A DNA stretch of 6,257 nucleotides from Ignavibacteriales bacterium. Its GTDB lineage: Bacteria; Bacteroidota; Ignavibacteria; Ignavibacteriales; Melioribacteraceae. A program made the position numbers and the translations under genes. Positions 1 through 6,056 of this stretch are shown one piece after another (the first letter of the stretch is position 1; every line of letters starts with the position of its first letter). Location: positions 1 to 6,257 of the forward strand of contig JAGVBL010000073.1 in the NCBI GenBank assembly GCA_020059785.1. The letters are read 5' to 3'. A model generated the notes under the pieces. The model saw nothing but the letters and a program-made list of their open reading frames with translations. It had not been told where the DNA came from and ran no database searches.

Positions 1-124
1 TGACTACTTAAATTCTGCTCACATTAGTCAACCAACGACTCAATAAAGCAGACAACACTATTTCAAAGAACATTTTATCATGTATATCGGAATTATTTTA
101 AAAAAAAACAGCAATACGAAAATA

Positions 125-132
125 TATGTTTG
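125..132 (+). promoter_or_regulatory. Possible -7 promoter element (TATGTTTG)
   Basis: TATGTTTG matches the Bacteroidota housekeeping -7 consensus TAnnTTTG. It would start transcription near position 139, inside the adjacent palindrome and about 50 bases before the first gene. No matching -33 TTTG lies about 20 bases upstream; that stretch is A-rich instead. The match is therefore one half of a promoter only, and it depends on the inferred taxonomy. It is a candidate, not a firm call. Confidence 0.22.
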
Positions 133-135
133 ACT

Positions 136-152
136 AACTGAATTTTTCAGTT
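136..152. repeat. Perfect 17-bp inverted repeat in the operon leader
   Basis: AACTGAA (136-142) and TTCAGTT (146-152) are exact reverse complements separated by TTT. As DNA this could be an operator for a dimeric regulator. As RNA it could form a 7-bp hairpin with a 3-base loop, though only two of the seven pairs are G-C, so it would be weak. No T-run follows it (the next bases are GCCTC), so it does not look like an intrinsic terminator. Its position 37 bases before the first start codon, directly after the candidate promoter element, suggests a regulatory role. This is inferred from position and symmetry only. Confidence 0.4.
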
Positions 153-180
153 GCCTCTATAGGTGTAATTATACAATCAC

Positions 181-183
181 AGG
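181..183 (+). promoter_or_regulatory. Weak ribosome-binding site (AGG) of the first kinase gene
   Basis: AGG lies six bases before the ATG at 190. An in-frame TAA at 166-168, with no start codon between it and 190, makes this ATG the most upstream start possible. The match to a Shine-Dalgarno sequence is minimal, so the start rests mainly on the upstream stop and on the predicted coiled coil beginning a few residues in. Confidence 0.4.
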
Positions 184-189
184 TTAAAT

Positions 190-1857
190 ATGACCTTAAT
201 TCAAAATGATAGAGAGGATCTTTTAAAAAATATAGAGTTATTAAAGCTTGAGAATGCCCACCTAAAATCATTACTTGAACAAGAAAAGGTTAAGAATAAA
301 TTATCGGGTGCATTTTCCAGAAATGAAAATGAATTCCTTGTGGAATTAAACCGGTTCTCTCTTGAACTGGCACATTTACCATCCGATGAAATTTTCCCCT
401 ACATCGTTAAAAAAATCAAAAAAATATTTAATGTAAGAGCTGTTTTACTTAATACATATGACGATAGTAGTTCCGAAATAATTGTTGAATACACAAGTCT
501 TAGTGAAAAAGACAACCAGATTGTTTCCGATTACCTTAATACTAAGTTAATCGGTAAAAGAATAAAAATATCAAAAGAATTTTACGAGCGAATGACTACC
601 CGTATTTTTAAGAGAGTTAATTCAATTTATGAACTGAGTAATGGAGAGATTCCACAGGTAATAGGCAGACCGATTGAATTACTTTTTAATATCGGCTGGT
701 TTGCAGGAATTGCTCTTGTAAATAAGAATAAACTTGTTGGTACCGTTGTTTTGATTGGTAATAAAAACCAGGAGTTTATAAAAAAAGAAATTGTTATGGC
801 AGTTGCCGGAGTTGCGGCAATTGCAATAGAAAGAAAAAAAGCCGAAGAATCTTTTAGAGAAAGCGAAAAAAGATTCCGTGAATTATCCGAGCTTTTACCT
901 CAAATTGTTTATGAAATGGATTTAAATGGTATTCTAAAGTTTGTTAATAAAAATGCGTTTGAACATTTCGGTTATACGGAGAATGACTTTAAAAAAGGAT
1001 TGAAAGCAACCGACATGTTAATTCCCGAGGATCGCGAAAGAGCATTATTGAATATTCAAAACCTGCTTTCTGAAAAACCGGTTGGCAACAATGAATATAC
1101 TGCATTAAGAAAAGACAATACAAAATTCCCCATCTTAATCTTTTCTAATATAATTAAGAAAAATTCTTTGCCGGTAGGTATCAGGGGAATTATAATAGAT
1201 ATTTCGGATAGAAAAAAACTTGAAGAACAGCTTAGCTCATCATTAAGAGAAAAAGAAATTTTGCTGAAGGAAGTTCATCATCGTGTTAAAAATAATTTCC
1301 AGACTATAATTAGTCTATTAAACCTGCAATCAAATTTAACAGACGATCCTAAGATTATTAACACATTTATTGAAAGCAGTAACCGTATTAAAACGATGGC
1401 ATTGATACATGAACTGCTTTACAGGGAAAGCAATTTTGTCTCTGTTGATTTCAAGTTTTACTCAAATAAGCTCATTTCTTACCTTAAAGATTCCTACAGC
1501 AATAGTAGTATGGTTGAATTCATGCTGGATATTGATAATATTCACTTAAGTATTGATAAGATGATTTCATGCGGATTGATTCTTAACGAGCTTATTTCCA
1601 ATTCATTTAAGCATGCATTTTCAGATGGAAGAAAAGGGGAAATTTCAATCTCATTTAAGTCGCTCAAGGAAAATATCTATTGTCTGGCATTTTCTAATAA
1701 TGGACTAAAATTAGCAGATGGATTTTGGCCCGAAAATCATAATTCACTAGGAATGCTGCTGGTTAAGTCTCTCACAAAACAGATCGGCGGAGAATTATAT
1801 ATTTCCAGTACAGAAAAATTAACCGAGTTTATGATTACATTTAGAGAACAATTATGA
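190..1857 (+). CDS. Cytoplasmic GAF-PAS sensor histidine kinase, HisKA_2 type, with degenerate ATP lid
   Basis: A 555-residue protein with no signal peptide or membrane segment, so probably a soluble sensor kinase. Domains in order: a Leu/Glu/Lys-rich coiled coil (about 5-38); a GAF domain (about 48-215) with no cysteine, so no sign of covalent bilin binding; a helical linker (213-230); a PAS domain (about 225-340) ending in the usual DISDRKKLEEQ; a HisKA_2 domain (about 350-428) with EVHHRVKNN at 361-369, where His364 is the expected phospho-acceptor; and a HATPase (about 455-553). The N-box is intact (LNELISNSFKHAF, 465-477) and the G2 region is recognisable (SLGMLLV, 519-525). The G1 box is odd: the usual DNGxG reads NNGLK (503-507), losing the Asp that contacts adenine, and the late GTxF motif reads LTEF (544-547). 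Kinase activity may therefore be weak or lost, although the protein could still bind a partner or act as a phosphatase. The stop overlaps the next gene's start by four bases. The likely partner is the receiver at the N-terminus of that next protein (inference). Confidence 0.93.
   Translation: MTLIQNDREDLLKNIELLKLENAHLKSLLEQEKVKNKLSGAFSRNENEFLVELNRFSLELAHLPSDEIFPYIVKKIKKIFNVRAVLLNTYDDSSSEIIVEYTSLSEKDNQIVSDYLNTKLIGKRIKISKEFYERMTTRIFKRVNSIYELSNGEIPQVIGRPIELLFNIGWFAGIALVNKNKLVGTVVLIGNKNQEFIKKEIVMAVAGVAAIAIERKKAEESFRESEKRFRELSELLPQIVYEMDLNGILKFVNKNAFEHFGYTENDFKKGLKATDMLIPEDRERALLNIQNLLSEKPVGNNEYTALRKDNTKFPILIFSNIIKKNSLPVGIRGIIIDISDRKKLEEQLSSSLREKEILLKEVHHRVKNNFQTIISLLNLQSNLTDDPKIINTFIESSNRIKTMALIHELLYRESNFVSVDFKFYSNKLISYLKDSYSNSSMVEFMLDIDNIHLSIDKMISCGLILNELISNSFKHAFSDGRKGEISISFKSLKENIYCLAFSNNGLKLADGFWPENHNSLGMLLVKSLTKQIGGELYISSTEKLTEFMITFREQL
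1558..1848 (+). other. HATPase domain of the first kinase, with G1 box altered
   Basis: Residues about 457-553 of the first kinase form the ATP-binding domain. Asn466, Glu467 and Asn471 of the N-box and Lys474-His475 are present, as expected for the HisKA_2 class. At 1690-1710 the segment reads FSNNGLK where members of the family usually have a DNGxG core, so residue 503 is Asn (codon AAT, 1696-1698) and residue 507 is Lys. The reading frame is open on both sides and the G2 region follows in register, which argues against a frameshift. An F-box is lacking, as is normal in this class. Confidence 0.7.
1854..1857 (+). other. ATGA stop/start overlap between the two kinase genes
   Basis: The TGA of the first kinase (1855-1857) shares bases with the ATG of the second (1854-1856). 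Only a weak purine stretch, AGAGAA (1843-1848), precedes this start, so translation of the second gene probably depends on ribosomes finishing the first. That implies linked amounts of the two proteins. Confidence 0.85.
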
Positions 1858-4800
1858 AACTCAAAAAGCCGAATAAAGAAGAAATTAAAATTCTTGTTGT
1901 AGATGACGAAACTATTGTAACTCTCGATATCAAAAACACACTCGAAAAATACGGTTATAAAGTTGTTGGAATTGCTTCCTCTTCCCAGGAAGCTATTAAA
2001 CTGGTTAAGTCTACCAAACCTGACCTTATCTTGATGGACATTATGATAAAGGGAAGTAAAGACGGTATTGAAACTGCTCAAGAAATAAATACATTTGCAG
2101 ATATTCCAATTATTTTTCTTACTGCCTATTCAGATGATAGTACTCTCGAAAGAGCTAAGTTAGTTGAACCTTATGGATATTTAATAAAGCCGTTCGATAA
2201 CCGCGAATTATTCACTACTATTGAAATGTCTCTCTATAAACATTCAATGGAAGTAAGAATAAAACAAAGCGAAGAAAACCTGGCAATTACCCTGAACTCA
2301 ATAGGAGACGCAGTAATTTCAACTGATGAAAAAGGGATGATTGTAAAAATGAATCCTGTTGCCGAAACATTGACAGGTTGGAAATATGACGAAGCAAAAG
2401 GATTACCCCTCGAAAAGATTTTTTATTTGGTTGATGCAACTACCCGCAAACCAATTCCCAATCCTGTTTCAAAGGTGATTGAATCCGGCAATGTAATAGG
2501 GCTTTCCAATCATACATTACTTATTGCAAAAGATGGAACCGAAAGAAATATTTCCGATAGTGCCGCTCCTATTAAGGATAGTGAAGAAAATATCCGCGGT
2601 GTGGTTCTGGTCTTTTCGGATGTTACTGAATCCTATAATTCAAGAAGAGAACTTAAAGAGAGTGAAGAAAAATTCAGGTCCCTTTCGCAATCGGCAAACG
2701 ATGCTATAATAACAGTAGATAAAAACGGAACTGTTATTGAGTGGAATAGTGGAGCTGAAAGAATTTTTGGTTATTTGGAAAGTGAAATTAAAGGAGCTAA
2801 TGTTTCTCTAATTATTCCTGATGAGTATTTGGAACACTATAAAGAAGCTATGAACAAGGTTTCTAAAACCAGCGAAACACATGCTATTGGTAAAACTATT
2901 GAAATGTGCGGGTTGACTAGAAATGGTGAAGAGTTTCCATTAGAGCTATCGCTTGCTCAATGGAGTATGAAAGGCGAAAAATATTATACTAGCATTATCC
3001 GTGATATAACAGAAAGAAAAAAAACAGAATCCGAATTGAAACTTTCTGAAACCAAGTTCAATAGAGCTTTCCATGCCTCTCCTGTTGCAATGTCTATTCA
3101 GAATGAACAGGATATATTCTTAGAAGTGAACGAATCCTTTTTAGAACTTACAGGTTATTCAAAAGAAGAAATTGTTGGTCATCCCGGCGCTAAATTAAAT
3201 CTGTGGGCGGATAAGGAACAACGCAGAATTATAAATGAAGAATTCTTAAAAAATGGTTCAGTAAAAAATATCGAATTCAAATTCCACAGAAAGAACGGAA
3301 ATATCGGCTATGGAATTCTTTCAGCTGAGGTTATTAACATTGGCACACAAAAAATTGCACTAACAGCAGTGCTGGATATAACCGAGCGTAAATTAACAGA
3401 AGCTGCATTAAAAGAAAGTGAAGAGAAGTTTAGAGATCTTTTTAATACAATGCCCAACGGATATTACCGTTCAACTCCAAATGGTTACTTTGTAGATGCT
3501 AACCCCGCTTTTATAAATATGCTTGGTTACGAAAGTCTTGAGGAATTGAAATCTCTTTATATTCCTACCGATGTCTTTGTTGAATCTGCTGAACGTGAAG
3601 AAATTCTTGCAAGTAACCCCGATTTTATATCGATTGTAGAAACCTATCGGCTTAAGAGAAAAGATGGTAAAGTAATTTGGGTTGAAGACAACGCAAGGTA
3701 TATTAAAGATGCTAATGGGAATGTAAAATTTAACGAAGGAATCTGCAAAGATATTACTGATCGTAAAAACGCTGAAGATGCACTTAGGGAAAGTGAGCAG
3801 CTTTTTAATACACTTGCCCAGGTTTCTCCGGTTGGAATTTTTAGAACACGTCCCGATGGATATACAACTTATGTAAACCCTAAATGGGTAAGATTAGCAG
3901 GTATTTCTGCAGAAAGAGCTATGGGAGATGGATGGCTCGATGCACTTCACCCCGATGATAGGGAAAAAATTAAAGCCGGCTGGCAATCTACAACAAAGAA
4001 GCATGACGTATCGGTTGAAGAATATCGGTTCCTTCGTCCTAATGGTACAATTGTTTGGGTTATGGGTCAGGCAATTCCAGAATTTGATGCAAGCAATAAT
4101 ATAGTTGGTTATGTTGGAACAATTACAGATATAACAGAGAGAAAACAAGCTGAGGATGCTTTACGTGAGAGTGAGGAGAGATTAAGAATACTGGCAGAAA
4201 AAACCGGAACAATTGTGTATGATAGAAACTTAATAACAAGAAAGATTCATAGAGAGGGGGCTATTGAAGAAGTACTTGGCTATTCAAGAGATGAACTAAA
4301 TAGTTTTAATAATGTGCAGCTTAATGAATTAATTGACGAAAAAGAAAAAACTGGATATTTCCAGAACATTAAAAATATTCTGGAAAAACCCGGCAGCTTT
4401 TCTATTAATTATAAATTAAAACATAAAAACGGTACTTTTATTTTTATTGAAGATAATGGTATTGTGCTGACAGATGATAATGGAAAACTCTATAGAGTTC
4501 TTGGATCTATGAAAGATATTACTCTTAAAAAACGTGCCGAAGATGAACTAAGAAAACTATCTCATGCAGTTGAACAGAGCCAGGTTTCTATTGTAATTAC
4601 AAATAGAGAAGGCATAATTGAATATGTTAACCCCAAGTTCTGTGAAGTAACCGGCTATAAATACGAAGAAGTTATTGGACAGAATCCACGAATTTTGAAG
4701 AGCGGTGATTGGCAATCGGATGCTTATGCTGGAATGTGGGGAGATATTTCCTCCGGTAGAAGCTGGACGGGAATTTTCCATAATAAAAAGAAAAACGGAG

Positions 4801-6056
4801 AACTATTCTGGGAATCTGCTCACATTTCTCCAATTAGAGATTTTAATGGTGAAATAACTAATTACATCGCCGTTAAAGAGGATATTACTGAAAAAGTAAA
4901 GAACGAAGAACAGCTTACAAAGTATAGAGAACACCTTGAAGAAATGGTAGAAGAGAGAACCGCTCAATTAAATTCACAGAATAACTTTCTTAGATCTTTA
5001 ATAGACACTATTCCTAATCCTTTATTTGTTAAAGATAGCGAAGGTTGCTATACCGATGTTAATCCCGCTTTCGAAAAATTCTTCGGCATTAAAAAAGATG
5101 AATTAATCGGTAGAAAAACAAATGCGGTGTTTTCAGGTGAAACCCAGAAAATAGCGGCTGAAACAGACGAACAATTAAAACGTGAAAGAGGATTTATAAC
5201 CTATGAATTGTTACTGGATAGATACGATGGTAAAAAAGTTCCAGTAATAGTCTATAAATCGTCCTTCGGTATTTCTGCAAAGGAGCCCGAAGGAATTATG
5301 GGAATGTTTATCGATATTTCCGAACGAAAGGAAATGGAGGAAAAAACTATTGAAGCATTGAACAGGGAAAAAGAATTGAATGAAATGAAAACAAACTTTA
5401 TTTCTATGGCCTCGCATGAATTCCGTACACCACTAACTACAATTCTTGCTTCTGCAGATTTGGTTGAAATGTATTATAAAAAATGGACGGAGGATAAAGT
5501 AATAAATCATATCAAAAAAATTCAGGACTCAGTTTCTTACATGATTTCGCTTCTGGATGATGTATTAACATTAAGCCGTGCTGACAGAGGAAAAATCAAA
5601 TTCAGTCCTACAATGGTTAACCTGAAAGATATTTGCTCTCAGTTAATGAACGAAATTCAGTACCAGACACTTCCCGGGCATAATCTTATATTTGATTACA
5701 AACTTGATGACGAAATATTTTCACTTGATAATAAACTACTGACTCAGATATTGAATAATCTGCTTTCAAATGCGGTTAAATTTTCACCGAATGGCGGTAG
5801 AATCTTGTTGTCTGTCACAAAGAAACAGGAAAAAATTCAGTTTATTGTAGAGGACGAAGGGCTTGGTATTGATCCAAATGATTTGAAAAACATTTTTGAA
5901 CCTTTCTACCGCGGTAAAAACGTAACTGAAATTCATGGAAGCGGACTTGGACTCAACATTGTTAAAAATGCTGTTGAATTACACGGTGGAGAGATATTAA
6001 TTGAAAGTGAAGTAAATAAAGGTACTAAAATTACTTTTACAATAAGGGCAAAGTGA
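1854..6056 (+). CDS. Receiver-(PAS)x8-HisKA-HATPase hybrid sensor histidine kinase
   Basis: A 1400-residue multi-sensor kinase with no membrane segment. A receiver domain (about 11-125) carries the acidic pair Asp17-Asp18, phospho-acceptor Asp62, Thr90 and Lys112; its wording (MDIMIKG, FLTAYSDD, EPYGYLIKPF) resembles the stand-alone DC-like receivers that often accompany HisKA_2 kinases. Eight PAS domains follow at about 139-262, 270-388, 398-512, 522-637, 647-763, 773-892, 901-1013 and 1043-1158, most closing with D-I-T-E-R-K. The fifth and sixth look like the PAS_3 type. A coiled coil (about 1014-1042) separates the last two. The kinase core has HisKA (about 1170-1245) with His1188 in SHEFRTP and a HATPase_c with N-box Asn1306, intact DEGLG (1334-1338), F-box FEPF (1348-1351) and GSGLGL (1362-1367). 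It should therefore autophosphorylate. There is no C-terminal receiver or HPt domain, so phosphate presumably goes to the receiver protein encoded next. An in-frame TAG at 1842-1844 makes the ATG at 1854 the only good start. Both ends overlap their neighbours by four bases. The ligands of the PAS domains cannot be told from sequence. Confidence 0.95.
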   Translation: MKLKKPNKEEIKILVVDDETIVTLDIKNTLEKYGYKVVGIASSSQEAIKLVKSTKPDLILMDIMIKGSKDGIETAQEINTFADIPIIFLTAYSDDSTLERAKLVEPYGYLIKPFDNRELFTTIEMSLYKHSMEVRIKQSEENLAITLNSIGDAVISTDEKGMIVKMNPVAETLTGWKYDEAKGLPLEKIFYLVDATTRKPIPNPVSKVIESGNVIGLSNHTLLIAKDGTERNISDSAAPIKDSEENIRGVVLVFSDVTESYNSRRELKESEEKFRSLSQSANDAIITVDKNGTVIEWNSGAERIFGYLESEIKGANVSLIIPDEYLEHYKEAMNKVSKTSETHAIGKTIEMCGLTRNGEEFPLELSLAQWSMKGEKYYTSIIRDITERKKTESELKLSETKFNRAFHASPVAMSIQNEQDIFLEVNESFLELTGYSKEEIVGHPGAKLNLWADKEQRRIINEEFLKNGSVKNIEFKFHRKNGNIGYGILSAEVINIGTQKIALTAVLDITERKLTEAALKESEEKFRDLFNTMPNGYYRSTPNGYFVDANPAFINMLGYESLEELKSLYIPTDVFVESAEREEILASNPDFISIVETYRLKRKDGKVIWVEDNARYIKDANGNVKFNEGICKDITDRKNAEDALRESEQLFNTLAQVSPVGIFRTRPDGYTTYVNPKWVRLAGISAERAMGDGWLDALHPDDREKIKAGWQSTTKKHDVSVEEYRFLRPNGTIVWVMGQAIPEFDASNNIVGYVGTITDITERKQAEDALRESEERLRILAEKTGTIVYDRNLITRKIHREGAIEEVLGYSRDELNSFNNVQLNELIDEKEKTGYFQNIKNILEKPGSFSINYKLKHKNGTFIFIEDNGIVLTDDNGKLYRVLGSMKDITLKKRAEDELRKLSHAVEQSQVSIVITNREGIIEYVNPKFCEVTGYKYEEVIGQNPRILKSGDWQSDAYAGMWGDISSGRSWTGIFHNKKKNGELFWESAHISPIRDFNGEITNYIAVKEDITEKVKNEEQLTKYREHLEEMVEERTAQLNSQNNFLRSLIDTIPNPLFVKDSEGCYTDVNPAFEKFFGIKKDELIGRKTNAVFSGETQKIAAETDEQLKRERGFITYELLLDRYDGKKVPVIVYKSSFGISAKEPEGIMGMFIDISERKEMEEKTIEALNREKELNEMKTNFISMASHEFRTPLTTILASADLVEMYYKKWTEDKVINHIKKIQDSVSYMISLLDDVLTLSRADRGKIKFSPTMVNLKDICSQLMNEIQYQTLPGHNLIFDYKLDDEIFSLDNKLLTQILNNLLSNAVKFSPNGGRILLSVTKKQEKIQFIVEDEGLGIDPNDLKNIFEPFYRGKNVTEIHGSGLGLNIVKNAVELHGGEILIESEVNKGTKITFTIRAK
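1884..2228 (+). other. N-terminal receiver domain of the hybrid kinase
   Basis: Residues about 11-125 have every active-site element of a phosphorylatable receiver: Asp17 and Asp18 for Mg2+ binding, Asp62 (codon GAC, 2037-2039) as acceptor, Thr90 as switch residue and Lys112 in the KPF motif. An N-terminal position means it can gate the PAS chain behind it, as an input rather than as an output module. Its likely phosphodonor is the HisKA_2 kinase encoded immediately upstream (inference from gene order and receiver subtype). Phosphorylation from His1188 of its own chain is the alternative. Confidence 0.88.
2268..5327 (+). repeat. Series of eight PAS domains
   Basis: Residues about 139-1158 consist of eight PAS units. 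Their closing aspartates fall at 256, 384, 508, 633, 759, 888, 1010 and 1154, giving a period of 122-129 residues until a coiled-coil insert lengthens the last step to 144. The junction helices share the pattern DITERKxxExxLxESEExF. The matching DNA is similar but not identical, for example GATATAACAGAAAGAAAA near 3003 and GATATAACAGAGAGAAAA at 4128, so any duplications are old. The domain cores differ clearly from one another, which argues for different ligands or for some domains acting only as structural relays. Confidence 0.85.
5361..6050 (+). other. HisKA and HATPase_c catalytic core of the hybrid kinase
   Basis: All boxes of a classical orthodox kinase are readable in order: the H-box with His1188 followed by Glu-Phe-Arg-Thr-Pro, the N-box NNLLSNAVKFSP (1301-1312), the G1 box DEGLG (1334-1338), the F-box FEPFYRG (1348-1354) and the G2 box GSGLGL (1362-1367). 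Nothing is missing, in contrast to the altered G1 box of the upstream kinase. This is therefore the most likely source of phosphate for the operon's final receiver. Confidence 0.93.
6044..6048 (+). promoter_or_regulatory. Ribosome-binding site (AAGGG) deciding a GTG start
   Basis: AAGGG lies four bases before the GTG at 6053, inside the end of the hybrid kinase gene. An in-frame TAA at 6026-6028 and the absence of any ATG between it and 6053 leave GTG as the start. The first in-frame ATG (6089) would remove the Glu8-Asp9 acidic pair and the first strand of the receiver fold. This is the best Shine-Dalgarno match in the window. Confidence 0.65.
6053..6056 (+). other. GTGA stop/start overlap between hybrid kinase and response regulator
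   Basis: The GTG start (6053-6055) shares bases with the TGA stop of the hybrid kinase (6054-6056). Together with the ATGA overlap at 1854, this makes the three genes one translationally coupled unit. There is no room for a terminator or promoter between them. Confidence 0.85.

Larger units (their letters stand above)
1..189. other. Non-coding leader upstream of the kinase operon
   Basis: No coding region can be supported here. All three forward frames are closed by stops, and the only start-to-stop stretches on either strand are about 20 codons with no convincing ribosome-binding site. The DNA is AT-rich, with a run of nine A at 100-108, a perfect 7-bp inverted repeat at 136-152, and the hexamer TGACTA at 1-6 and 131-136 plus once inverted at 25-30. 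Arms TCTGCT (14-19) and AGCAGA (47-52) could enclose a second small stem, AGTC/GACT (26-29 with 37-40), but this is weak. The region probably carries the operon promoter. The end of any upstream gene lies outside the window, or its last few codons cannot be recognised. Confidence 0.6.

Noticed and set aside
8..73. A 21-residue - strand reading frame near the left edge
   Set aside because: No ribosome-binding site and no recognisable composition; this length is expected by chance.
80..133. A 17-codon + strand reading frame in the leader starting ATGTATATC
   Set aside because: It is very short, has no convincing ribosome-binding site and lies over the A-run and candidate promoter. Nothing suggests a leader peptide with regulatory codons.
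136..152. Palindrome as an intrinsic terminator of an upstream gene
   Set aside because: The stem has only two G-C pairs and is followed by GCCTC rather than a T-run.
130..163. A sigma70-type promoter with TTGACT (130-135) as -35
   Set aside because: No acceptable -10 lies 16-18 bases downstream. TATAGG (158-163) is 22 bases away and TATACA (170-175) is 34 away.
331..834. GAF domain as a bilin-binding phytochrome or cyanobacteriochrome sensor
   Set aside because: No cysteine is present in the GAF region and no phytochrome signature is visible.
1690..1710. Altered G1 box as a sequencing error or frameshift
   Set aside because: The frame continues through SLGMLLV and QIGGEL in register, and two separate codons differ, which a single base or frame error would not explain.
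1737..2081. A 114-codon open frame on the - strand spanning the junction of the two kinase genes
   Set aside because: It lies antisense to conserved ATPase and receiver motifs, and its translation is low-complexity Asn/Phe/Ser-rich with no family resemblance. It is a by-product of the coding strand.
4554..4893. Seventh PAS domain as a LOV (flavin blue-light) domain
   Set aside because: The segment has GQNPRILKSG where a LOV domain needs the photoactive NCRFLQ-type cysteine motif. It resembles ordinary PAS domains instead.
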